64,000 bases of DNA from Kappaphycus alvarezii (taxonomy: Eukaryota; Rhodophyta; Florideophyceae; Gigartinales; Solieriaceae), in NCBI GenBank assembly GCA_002205965.3, contig NADL03000768.1, positions 221,563 through 285,562 on the forward strand. The letters run 5' to 3'. The translations under genes and the position numbers were made by a program. Below are positions 31,928 through 41,417 of the stretch, in pieces. The notes beneath the pieces are model-generated. The model made no database searches and was not told the origin of the DNA. It worked only from the letters and a program-made list of their open reading frames with translations. How positions within the stretch are numbered: position 1 is the first letter of the stretch; each line of letters begins with the position of its first letter.

Positions 31928-32960
31928 CTAAGGTCTGGAGACGAGAGAGTCTGTCGGCGAATTAGTTGACTGCGGAAGGGAGATACTCGGATTTGATTTA
32001 ATGCCGAGCTTGAGGAGTAACCTGTGGAGAGAGCGTAGTTCTTTCATGAGCGGTCGCGAGCGAGTAGTCATGGCGTTCAGAATCGAGACGACGGCCTGGT
32101 TGTCCTCCCAGATCTTGAGATGGGTTCCCGACTTCAGGAGCGAAGCGAACGCGCGGATGCTGTCGGTCACCGCGCGTAGCTCGAGAAACGTGATCGGTTT
32201 GACGCGGAGGACTGGATCCCAGATCCCGCGTGCCTCCCAAGTTCCTGAGGCCCCTGGGCGTTGATCCGCCCCGAGAGTCCCCCCCTGTCCTATCTAGGTG
32301 GACGCATCCGAGTGTAGAGCGAGAGTCGGAGTAGAGGCGGAAACTGGACGCTCTGGCGGGTGCGAAGTGAGATTCCTCCAGTAGCGTAGATCCCGTAGCG
32401 CGGCGTGTAGTAAACGGACCCGTTTCTTGTGATTGTCCTTCATGGTCTTGAGTGAGTCGTAGATTGACCGGGTGTAGAAGCGAGCGGAGGCATTGCGAGC
32501 GAACACGAAATTGCCACCCCTGTGAAGTGGCGTAGTAACTCGGCGTCGACTAGGCGACGGTTCCGACGCGCCTGGCGTAACAACTGCCTGGCAATGCCAC
32601 GAATTTTTTCCATGCGGCGAGCGGAAATTCCGAAGACGAGTTTGGACGTATCGATTACGAAGCCGAGGTGTTCGATCCGGCGAGTGCCTTCCCATTGCCC
32701 TTTGTCTTCCTTGCGCAGCAGACCACAGGCGCGAAGGAGTGAATCGATTTGCTTCTGAGCTTTGCGGAGGCGGGATGGTCGTCGGACGGCGATGAGAAAA
32801 TCGTCCATGTAAGGATGAATCCTGAGACGGAGAGTCTCCCTGACGTATTGGACGAACGGTCTCATGAACTTGATAAAGTAAGCCGGCGAAAGTTTCCAAC
32901 CAAACGGGAGTGCTATGCACCGAAAATACCGGTTGTCCACTTTGAATAGGAACCAATTTC
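31928..32960 (-). pseudogene. DIRS-2 RNase H and RT C-terminal part
   Basis: Pieces in two frames: GTHLKIWEDNQAVVSILNAM and SLPQSTNSPTDSLV (32170-31928) with an alternative frame 32240-31998. Together they correspond to the RNase H of DIRS-1. The segment 32956-32294 partly shadows the RT frame, but its C-terminal half (SIYDSLKTMKDNHKKRVRLL) continues the true protein after a frameshift near 32480. Confidence 0.75.
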
Positions 32961-33441
32961 GGATGTCGGGGTGAAGGCGGAAATGGTGGTAGCCTTTTGC
33001 GATGTCGAACGAGAACATGAGGTCGTTCTTGGCGAGCTCCAAAGCGAAACCTTCTAGCGTCTCCATGCGAACTGGCATATCTCTGAAAAGTTTGGACTGT
33101 CTTGACAAGTTCACAACTAGGCGTTGTTTCTCGGCAGTCGTAGCCACAAAGGCGTTGGAGATAGGATAGCCCTGTCTGGATAGCGAACGAGCGGTTTCGG
33201 CGGACACATCTTCGTAAGTGCGGCGATGAAGTGCGTCCATGATGGCTGAGTCGAAGAACTCACGATCTTGCGGATCGATAGGGATTTGGGGAAGAACGAA
33301 TTGCGTAGCGGAAAGGGAAGTGTTGATTGGTTTTTCGTAGACCCCAAACTTGAGAGCCCTGAGAAGAAAGTCGGAGGCTTTCAGGGTTTGGGACCAAAAG
33401 GGAGCGGCGCGCTGGGTGTTGCGCCAAAGGATATGGGACAT
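32440..33441 (-). pseudogene. DIRS-2 reverse transcriptase, long frame
   Basis: 333 codons from MSHILWRNTQRAAPFWSQTL. Motif A is MFSFDIAKGYHHFRLHPDIR, then CIALPFGWKLSPAYFIKFMR and the active site HPYMDDFLIAV, fully intact. The thumb-like region follows (RRIEHLGFVIDTSKLVFGIS). The frame ends early because of a one-base shift near 32480. Of all RTs in the window this is the best preserved. Confidence 0.9.
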
Positions 33442-33476
33442 CGGGATAAAGAGAAAGAGTCGCGAAAGCGACTGCT

Positions 33477-34163
33477 TTAGTTGTTAGACTTTGCGTCTCG
33501 GTTGCCCTTACCAGGGTTGTTCCTAGCCCTTCCTCGACTACCTTGGGCAGCTTGTTTGTTGAACTCTTTGGCGTAGGCCTGAGAGCGAAGTTCAGCAAAG
33601 TTGGACTTCGTAGACCGGTAGAGCTCGGAAGAATACGGGTAGTCGTCTTCTCGGAGGTATTTTTGCAACAGGATCGCCGCAGACTTTCCAGACTCGACGG
33701 AGTCGGTGAAAAAGTCCACCCTTTCCAGAACACGATGGTAAGAAGCTTCCAGAAAGTGATGTAGCACGGCGAAGTGTTCGGTGGCGGAGTTGAAGTCCTT
33801 GGCAGCGAGAGCTTCTGCGACGCGATGAGCAGAAGAAAGAGCGTTTTCTGCGTTGTTTCCAATATTCCAGAGTACCTCGGCTTCCCAACCGTCGCGAAGA
33901 TCCGCCGACGTAATGCGCCCGAAAAGTCCTTCTGGTTCGGGGATGAAGCGCATGGCAGGGAACGGAGCGATGGTCGAAGGACGCTGGAACTTGTTAGGCT
34001 TCCCGGTTTCGGAGTAAGCCTGACGAGTGGAGAACGTGTCCGAGACAGCTTCAGCGGATGGAGTCGGCAACGTGACTCGTAGCAGTCCGCTGTAGTACGG
34101 TGCAGCGGCGCCGGTGTTGGCGGGAGCTTGGTCCGAGGGTGTCGGAGCGGCTTGATCGGTCAC
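33477..34163 (-). CDS. DIRS-2 gag-like protein
   Basis: 228 codons, uninterrupted, ending RGRARNNPGKGNRDAKSNN. The conserved parts are NKFQRPSTIAPFPAMRFIPE, GWEAEVLWNIGNNAENALSS, VLERVDFFTDSVESGKSAAI and YLREDDYPYSSELYRSTKS. The N-terminus is Ala/Pro-rich. An upstream ATG at 34322 in another frame (MSHASSADSSQSD) suggests that the true start lies there, with one frameshift between. A basic, Gly-rich tail could bind nucleic acid. No enzymatic motif. Confidence 0.75.
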   Translation of the reverse strand: MTDQAAPTPSDQAPANTGAAAPYYSGLLRVTLPTPSAEAVSDTFSTRQAYSETGKPNKFQRPSTIAPFPAMRFIPEPEGLFGRITSADLRDGWEAEVLWNIGNNAENALSSAHRVAEALAAKDFNSATEHFAVLHHFLEASYHRVLERVDFFTDSVESGKSAAILLQKYLREDDYPYSSELYRSTKSNFAELRSQAYAKEFNKQAAQGSRGRARNNPGKGNRDAKSNN

Positions 34164-34390
34164 GGCGGGCTGAGCGGCGGGTGCGGCAGCAGTTCCTTGT
34201 CCGGCCTCGAGCAGGCTAACAATCTTAGAGAGCTGAGTCCAAGGCCTGTGACTTTGTTCTCAAGGGTGTTGATGCGTGACGAGTCGGACTGCGAAGAATC
34301 AGCGGAAGATGCATGGGACATGGTGAATGTGGTTGTGTGTGTGTGAAGGTCGACCTAGACGGATGATTCGTCCGGAGCTTGTGATTGTGA

Positions 34391-34698
34391 GAGAACAAGC
34401 GACGACTTGAGGAGCAGAGACAGCAGCGATGACGACCAAAGTCGAAGGTTATATAGCCCTGTTGAACCGGTTTTGATCGTACTACAAGTCATCCTTGCGC
34501 AAGGGTAGGTCAACGGTAAGTCGTCCACGTTGCCTTTTGGAGTGCAACGGTAAGTCGTCCACGTTGCCTTCGCTTGGAGTGCTTACAGTCCGGCAGGCGG
34601 ATGCAGCCGTGACAGCGTGACTTGCTGAGAGTTGTAGATCAAAGCCACGTCCAACCCCCCTTATCATATTCACCCATAATTTTCCAATCATACCACCA
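34391..34698 (-). repeat. DIRS-2 repeat A1 with promoter
   Basis: 308 bp, almost the same as 30123-30429, including the tandem GTAAGTCGTCCACGTTGCC unit and the TATATA box (34447-34459). It lies directly upstream of the gag frame. Confidence 0.93.
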
Positions 34699-34804
34699 AA
34701 GTAATTCCTGTTTAAAACGGACCAATGGGACAGATATGACACGTTTTATAAAATCGGAATAATTTCCTGTGAAAGAAATCATACAGAAGAGGCCTTGTTG
34801 AATT

Positions 34805-37490
34805 TTACAATAAATTAATATTACATGCGATCTCTCTAATCCAGTTACTGTGTGGGGGTAAATCTTTATGGGTTGTGCAATGTTGCACAGAAGCGTGCGG
34901 AAGGTATTCATAAATTGAGTACGGATGCGGGCGGCGGATGGAAACCTGTCGCGCCCGTACTACTTGGAGACTAATCGCAAAACGGGTAACGAAGTCGCGG
35001 AGCTCCTGTTGAGGGGAGGAACCGCGACGGGAAGCAGCGAAGGAAGCAAGGCGGCGGGAAAAACCCTTGCCGTCGTCGCCCGAGGCGCCATAGCCATAGA
35101 TATCAATCCCGACGAGGGAGAGGAGGATATCGTTTTGGTCGCGGTAAGTACCGTAATGACGATGTTTCTCGCGCTCTGCGAGTGTCGCGGCAGCGCCTGC
35201 GGTAACCGTACTTGGCGAGATATGGCGGCGTGCAGAGGGGTGGGCAACAGTAACGTCGACAGCGATATCGGTACTGTGAAGCCCGTATGCAGCGGGTATG
35301 TAAATGTCCATTCGTAGCGCGGGGACTCCGATGCCCAGATGGGTTGGGAACCTGGTAGGGGAGCGGATGTTCGACGAGGGCGACGATCACAACTTCCTTG
35401 CAGTAGCGGGCAAGAACGTTGCGGAGGACGTGATGCCGACGAGTCATTCCGTCTTCGTATTTGCAGGTCAACGCGTGTTGGCCGCATGGATCTAAGACGG
35501 GTGTGACGTCGGCCGATCGCCGGGAGCAGACCGGACAGCGAGTAGATCCAGGGAATGGCGCGATGCCGAGACGGAGAGCCAGAGCGACTTTCCACGCAGA
35601 AGAGGACATGTACGTGCCGCGGTGGGGGTGAGGAAGCGAAGAGAAAACAGAGGAGGAGGAAGATGTGCGCATGGAGAGGAGCCGTGCTCGGTCGGATGCT
35701 GCTGCGGACGAGAACAACATATCGGACTTCGATAGCATGAGTTCAGTTGTGATCGCAGACTGGAGCCTTTCGAAGGGGACAAGCCGTAAACTTAGGTCTT
35801 GGCCAGGTTGCGCTGGAACCCGAGTGGACCTCCTTCAAGCTGGATGAAACGGATGGCGGCGATCATCTGCGTACCAAGCGTTCAGGGCAGGTGAGAACTT
35901 CTCCTGTAACGATAGCAAGAGAGGATAAAGACCCAGGGCAAAGAGCAAGGACCGAGGGGATCACCTTGCTGAGTGACCTATGAACTACGGACATAGTAGG
36001 GTCCGAAAGCAAGCTCTGTAGGACCATCGTAGCAAGAGTGTACCCACCGTGCGAGGCCTCGGGCATGCGTTTGTACAGCTTCCAGAGTGCGCTGGCGGGA
36101 AATGCAATTGAAAGCGTTGCGAGCGTCAATCTGGACCAACACGTGGTCGTGGAACTCGGATCTCTGGGAAAGTCGACGCACAGAGTGAATTATTGCGTCG
36201 GTGCCGTTCTTGACGCCTACCCCGACCTGATGGGGCAGAAGGTAGGAGCGGAGGGCGGGGGTAGCTTTGTGTGCCGCGAGCCCAGAAATTAAGCGTCTGT
36301 AGAGAAGCCAAACAGCGATAGGACAGATTCCCCCGTTTGGCTTCGGCAGTGCAGTAAGACGGCCTCCGCAGAAATACAGGCGGCACGCGGCCGGTAGATC
36401 GCCGTTCAAACAGAGGTTGAGGAACTTCGTCAGGGCATGTATGCAATCCCTCCCGGGCATGACCCCACCTGCCGGGCGAAGCAGCACTCGCAGGAACACT
36501 GCGGATAGACCATCGGCCCCAGGAGCGGTTGAAGGATCCAGGCCGTGAATGGCACGGCGGACATCCGAGACCGAGCACTTTAGCGCGGGAGGCAAACCGT
36601 GAGGGGGCATGGGAGTGATTGGAACGGGGGCGGGGGATGAAGAGAAGCCAAGGATTGAGAGGTAGCTTCGCTGAGGGAGAGTGGGGGATCAACTTGGAGA
36701 AGGGCTGCGGTTGCCTCGGAAGGGCTACCCCAGGAGAGGAATCGGCGACATCTGCGAAGGGCCGTGTCAGGGCAGGCGAGGGTGGGAGGGGATGGAATCG
36801 GAGAGGGGAGGGCGGAGGTGAACAACGAGGAGGCCTTGTCGAAAAGGTCATCATAGAGGCGGCTGGAGGCCATGCGGATGCGGTCAACAAGGCTGGAGCA
36901 ATTTTCCCGGCGGCGGCGGCCAAGAGCGCGGGTGCGGTTGTTGCGGAAATCCAACTTCGGATGGCAAGAAGTTCCAGAGGGGCTCGAGTCCTGTGCTCTG
37001 GCGAGGGGGCGGATATAACGCGGGACAAGGCAGCGAAGTATAAGTCGTAAGCCACAGCTTGGACCGGGCGAGGAATAAAGGTGAGAACAGGGAAGGGGGG
37101 AGAGGAGGGAACGGAAGGTGAGGGGTGACTGGGATGGTCCTGAAATTTGATTCACAGCAGGGAGATCCAAGCGTCAGGATCCATGTCGGCATCGGGGCGG
37201 GAATGTGTTTAAGGAGACTACAGGGGTTGGTGTCGGCTGGTGCAGTGGGGAGCGGAGGGATGGGAGATTGGGCATTGTGGGCACCGACCGTAATCCAGCC
37301 ATCCGTTTGAGGCGGAACAGGGGCATTCTGAGTACGGTGGCGTTTGAATCCACCTGCCGCTGCTGGTGGGGGAGACAGAGGGACTTCTCCTGGAAAACCA
37401 GGAAGACCCGACAGTTTGGTAAATATTTTGGTATCAATGTCCCGAAGAGCGGTGGCGAAGGATCGAGCAGGATACCATTTGCCCATCCAG
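34805..37490 (-). pseudogene. R2-like LINE B, internally deleted
   Basis: Frames on the minus strand: an N-terminal region with RMASSRLYDDLFDKASSLFT and VDPPLSLSEATSQSLASLHP (37170-36580). RT follows with LDPSTAPGADGLSAVFLRVL, then VGVGVKNGTDAIIHSVRRLS and LVQIDARNAFNCISRQ (36610-35978), and TQQGDP in a shifted frame near 35965. The RT active site and thumb are missing, apparently by deletion near 35860-35740. The CCHC zinc motif (CPVCSRR, then CGQHALTC) is in 35738-35103. The RLE part (IAVDVTVAHPSARRHI, then AAATLAEREKHRHYG) is in 35311-34805. Confidence 0.82.
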
Positions 37491-40400
37491 GCCTTTTTTG
37501 CAAAAATCCGCTGCATGATCACCTTGGTTGTCCATGAGCTTGTTGAACTCCGCGCATTGCAGCGGCACAGTGTCGTCAAACACGTGAACTCCCAGGTGGC
37601 GGCGTAGCACTAACCGCATCTTATTACAGGTTCGGCTGACCGCAGACGGATGTATGGCGAGAAAGGCTGCAGCAGGCGTCTCTAAGTATGCCTGGCAGCG
37701 GATCCTTCGCCGAATATCAGCTTCCGTATGCAGCGTAGTGCTTAGGAACCTCTCCTATTCGTCTTCTTTCCAGAATACCTTTGCTGTAGACTTGCACCAG
37801 GCTCGATACAAATAATGTGTGTATTATCGGGCTTGTTTGCAAGATTGGCCGCTGTCAGCGTTTCTGGAGACCAACATGTCCGTCAGAGAAGCTTGGGTGG
37901 AGTCGTCGGACAAACTCGAGAAGGTGGTATCAGCATGTGCATAGCTTTGTGCACGGTAGTGGGCTACGCTAGGATAATCGGGGCTTGTCACTTGTTCGGA
38001 GTCGATGACGCTGGCCGCATACGACGCTAACTTCAGCGTTGCCACGGGTGTGAATCCGTGGCCTCCGAGGCAACGGAAGTGCCACTTGCTGACGGACTGC
38101 ACTTGTCATCGGCACGTTGTTTGACCGCGAGTAATATTCCATCTGTTCTTGGTCAAATCTCATTGCCAGGATGCTTGTTGCACTCGGCGGTGTTAGCTTC
38201 ATCACATGATGTAGCTTGCATGCCGAGGCACAAACACGGTGGAGGTGGAACCCGATGCGAGCATCCCCAATCCCATCGATCAGCGATAACGTGTTTTTGT
38301 ATCCTGCAATTTTTTCATTGAGAAAGTTCTCCATGAATTGAGGCGAACCGATCGGGGCGCCGAGGAGGTCAATGCCGTGATTTGAGAAGTTCTCATTTGG
38401 AAAGCGGTGCAGTAGGGGTGTCTTAGTGGCAGGGTGGCGCGGCCGGAATAGGCGTGTCTTCGCCGGGTTTGGATACAGGCCATGATCAGGTCCCTAGACC
38501 TCAGGATCTCGACAGCCTTGTCGAGCTCAGTGCGATTGCCTACCAGGGTGCAGTCATCCGCATACCATCTGTGTCAATGGAGTTGGGTCTGATCGGAAAT
38601 TTCTCTTGCCAGTGGGTGTATGACAAGGGAGAACATCAACATACTTGCTGGGTCCCCTTGTTGCATCCCTTCTTGGCTGGGGATGTCTTGTGTCGATGCC
38701 GCAGGCAAGATTAGGGACGGCATTTGACGGGCACACACCATGTTCAGAAAGCGGCATAACGACGGCACTTTGGTCGGTAGGAGGTCGATCATTTTCTGAC
38801 TCGAGAAGCGGTTGAACGCATTGTGTGCATCCACTGAAACCAGCGCGTAGTCGTCATCTTCACCTTTGGTGGCGACCAGTCTTAGGGCTTCGTGTACGAT
38901 AGAATCCAGTCCGCAGTGCACTCCGTTGGCCACCTTTAGTGGAGCGAGGTATTCCCTCGCGTCTTCCAATGCCTACGGTAAGAGCACTTTTGTCACCAGT
39001 CGCCGCAAGGCCGTCCCAATTGCAATGGGGCGGATCTTGTTTGGCCGGGTTTGGATCGGTAACAGTGTCGCAGAGGAGATAACGGAGATTGTCTCATTTG
39101 GGAGGTCTCCATGAGCTAGTCTCGACACAACAGCTGTTAGTGCCGAGATACCCGTCACCAAGCTTCAGGGCTCACCCGGGTGTTGGCCAGCAGGTGCAGG
39201 AGTCGCGGTGACATTCTGTCAGGGCCAGGTGGGGAGTTAGGGTTCAGGCGTCGGATCGCGCGTAGAATCGTTTCCTCCGAAATGTCCACCGGGAGCGGCA
39301 AGTCTCTCGCTTCAATGGCTCTCACCGGAGACTGCGGTGCTGGGTGCACTTTTCGCAGGCTTTCGATGACTTGCGGGTCACGCACGTCAGCAATGTGCGA
39401 CTGGTGCAGGGTGCGCATTGCACGCCCATATTGCGCATCTGCAGCAAGATGGGCTGCCCTGCGGAATTTTGCTTCGCGCATTTCGTCCTTCTGTTGAGGA
39501 CGTGGTCGGACCACTCGTTCTTCTTTGTTGTGGTGTGCTTGAATCGCCTGTCCACAAATCGGCCCATTCACCTGCAGAAGCGCGGCGTATTCGCTCGCGG
39601 AGTGCTTGGCTTTGTCTTGTCTTGGATTGCTACCCGGCTTCCCCCGCATTAATCGTCGTAAGACTGCAGTGAGAAGTAGGTGAATCCGGAGGAAGGCAGA
39701 GTGGACGACATCGGGATTCCGAGCATTGGCTGCGAGAAAAAGTGAGATCAGTAAGATCTCGAGGCTATGCAAGCAGGTCCCGGGTATGCGGTCAAAGATG
39801 TCAGAAGGCCGCAGCGGGCTGTGCAGCGCATCATGTACTGACGGAAGGAGAACATTCAACGGGGAGCTCTCTTGGTTGTGGGTGGGCACATGTACAGGGG
39901 TGGGGGGGAAAAGCGAAGCTGGAGGAGGGACTAGTTGCGAGATGCTTTAGTTCCCTTGTCTCCTGCAGTAGGACCACGGGAGAGCTTTGCCTTCTTCGTT
40001 TGCATGTCCAGCCTGCGTTGGGAAGGGGCGCGGGTGCGGTTTGCACGCAGTTCCGTCGTCGTCGCCGAGGTAGAGGAGTTCCCGGGACGGTTAGAAAGGA
40101 TGTCCTTTGGCCGTGGGGCGACAGATCCCTTCTGTTGTGATGCAACCCTGGTGGCTGTCTTGGCAGGCGTTGGGTCTGCAGTTGTCTCGGGATTGGAGGT
40201 TTTGCCCGTCACGGGTGGCATTTCATCCTCGGGTTCTTCTAAGGGCGCATCATTTTTCTTGTTGGTCGATTTGGGTGTGTGGGGCCGTATCAGTTTTGGT
40301 CGCAGTGGGACTTTCAGGTCCGGAAGTGTTGTCCTTGGATGCTTCAGCATCTGAGTCAATCTCTGGGGAGCGAGGTTTTCGCATCCCGCGTAGAACTTCG

Positions 40401-40855
40401 TGATAAAGTTTTCTACGAAGGCATCCCCTCTGGGGAGGGTTGCTGCTGCTGCGTCGACGAGGCGGGTGATTCCTCCCGCCAGGGCTTTGCGGTTTTCCAT
40501 TGTTATTTCGGAGGCCACGGTCTTGAGCTTTGCGACTTCGCGCGCATTACCGACGCAAGTGCCAACTTTCCACTCGGTTGTGGGGAGCTCGGCGATGAGC
40601 TCAGAAAGCGAGTTTGGGGAAAGGCGAGCGCCATTGTAAATGTTGGGGATCTCCCGGAGTATTTTCAGGAGATCTTCGGAGTCCGCGGGGTAGTGCACAA
40701 CAATTGTCCAGTCTCCCGATGTAAGGAGTGCGTGCTTGGGCAGGGGTACTCCAGCATCCTCAGCTGCGATTAGCAAGCTAGCTTGTGCATCCTCATAGGC
40801 CGGTAGGGTTCCGCTGGCTGGAGGATCTGCGAAGAAAGCCAGCGTAGACATCATA
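37434..40855 (-). pseudogene. R2-like LINE C, 3' end truncated
   Basis: After ORF1 (see next entry), RT pieces lie at 39889-39155 (LPVDISEETILRAIRRLNPN then SPPGPDRMSPRLLHLL), 39161-38973, and 38969-38574 (NGVHCGLDSIVHEALRL, YALVSVDAHNAFNRFSSQKM, GMQQGDPASMLMFSLVIHPL). The active-site region (38560-38480) and thumb, which includes FHLHRVCASACKLHHVMKLT, are in other frames. The CCHC motif is seen at 37619-37434 (QCAEFNKLMDNQGDHAADFC). The protein similarity stops just after it, where LINE B begins, so the RLE domain is lost. Confidence 0.82.
39931..40855 (-). CDS. LINE C ORF1-like protein
   Basis: About 308 codons from Met at 40855 (MMSTLAFFADPPASGTLPAY), open to TAG at 39931. The N-terminal 190 residues look globular (SGDWTIVVHYPADSEDLLKI, RLVDAAAATLPRGDAFVENF). 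The C-terminal third is Pro/Thr/Lys-rich and basic. The same frame remains open upstream to 40965, but there the opposite strand encodes a LINE tail, so I chose the inner Met. It is the longest uninterrupted frame of the LINE array. No zinc finger or known domain is visible; by position it is the ORF1/Gag-like protein. Confidence 0.6.
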
Positions 40856-40869
40856 CGGTAAGAGTCGTA

Positions 40870-41083
40870 GGTAGCAACCGTGTACAGTGAGAGAATGACC
40901 ATTGATTCCCTGGGATGCCCGTCGGAGACCACATCCAAGGTGGTCGACGAGCATGTGGCCGACATCGCGGCCCGTATCGGAAGCTGTAAGGCGAAGGTAT
41001 CCTTTCGGCTTTATCAAAAGCTCAGTTATGCCATTTGGTCCATGTGTGCAGCTTCAGCGATTGGTCGCAGCCCCGCAACATGA
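40870..41083 (+). pseudogene. LINE 3' fragment on the opposite strand
   Basis: The plus-strand frame from about 40900 reads TIDSLGCPSETTSKVVDEHV, then RLYQKLSYAIWSMCAASAIG and stop. It aligns with the end of LINE A (FDSLGAPSPAS, then IYQRISCTLWSSVAMAILSR). It therefore is the C-terminal end of an R2-like LINE in opposite orientation, abutting the 5' end of LINE C. Confidence 0.75.
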
Positions 41084-41417
41084 AGTTTGCCTCCCGCTCC
41101 AAAGCTAGTCAATTTTAGTGGCCCTTTACAAGTATTGAAGAAAATTAATGAGTAACCAGCCATAAACAAATTGCAGAAACATTACAGTATGAGTAAATAT
41201 GTGGCGCATTGCATCTAGGTGCGACCTCTTTATACGCATATTTCGATGATGTTTGCCCAGTACAGTATAGAGTACAGTTTTTCCGGAATATTTGAAATTA
41301 TAACCAATTTACGAGCCTTTTCAAAATTCGACGAATGCGCGCTGGAAACGCACTGTCTTACAAACAAGGACCTGACTGTCATAAGCGAATCTTCAGTCCC
41401 CCGGCAAAACGTCCGCT
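41084..41417. other. Spacer between LINE C and LINE D
   Basis: AT-rich, with no gene. It contains AATTAATGAGTAACC and TACAGTAT motifs (near 41185 and 41261). Confidence 0.5.

Larger units (their letters stand above)
29470..34698 (-). mobile_element. DIRS/PAT-like tyrosine-recombinase retrotransposon 2
   Basis: Same plan as element 1 on the minus strand: A1 (34698-34391), gag (34163-33477), RT (33441-32440), RNase H (32240-31928), recombinase (31836-30482), B1 (30446-30430), A2 (30429-30123), B2 (29486-29470). The genes are better preserved than in DIRS-1: the YMDD site is intact and gag is open. Frameshifts remain in RNase H and the recombinase. It shares about two thirds of its protein positions with DIRS-1 by eye, so both are in one family but not recent copies of each other. 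Confidence 0.9.

Noticed and set aside
39931..40965. LINE C ORF1 starting at 40965
   Set aside because: The upstream part overlaps a LINE tail on the other strand that aligns with LINE A, so the inner Met at 40855 is more likely.
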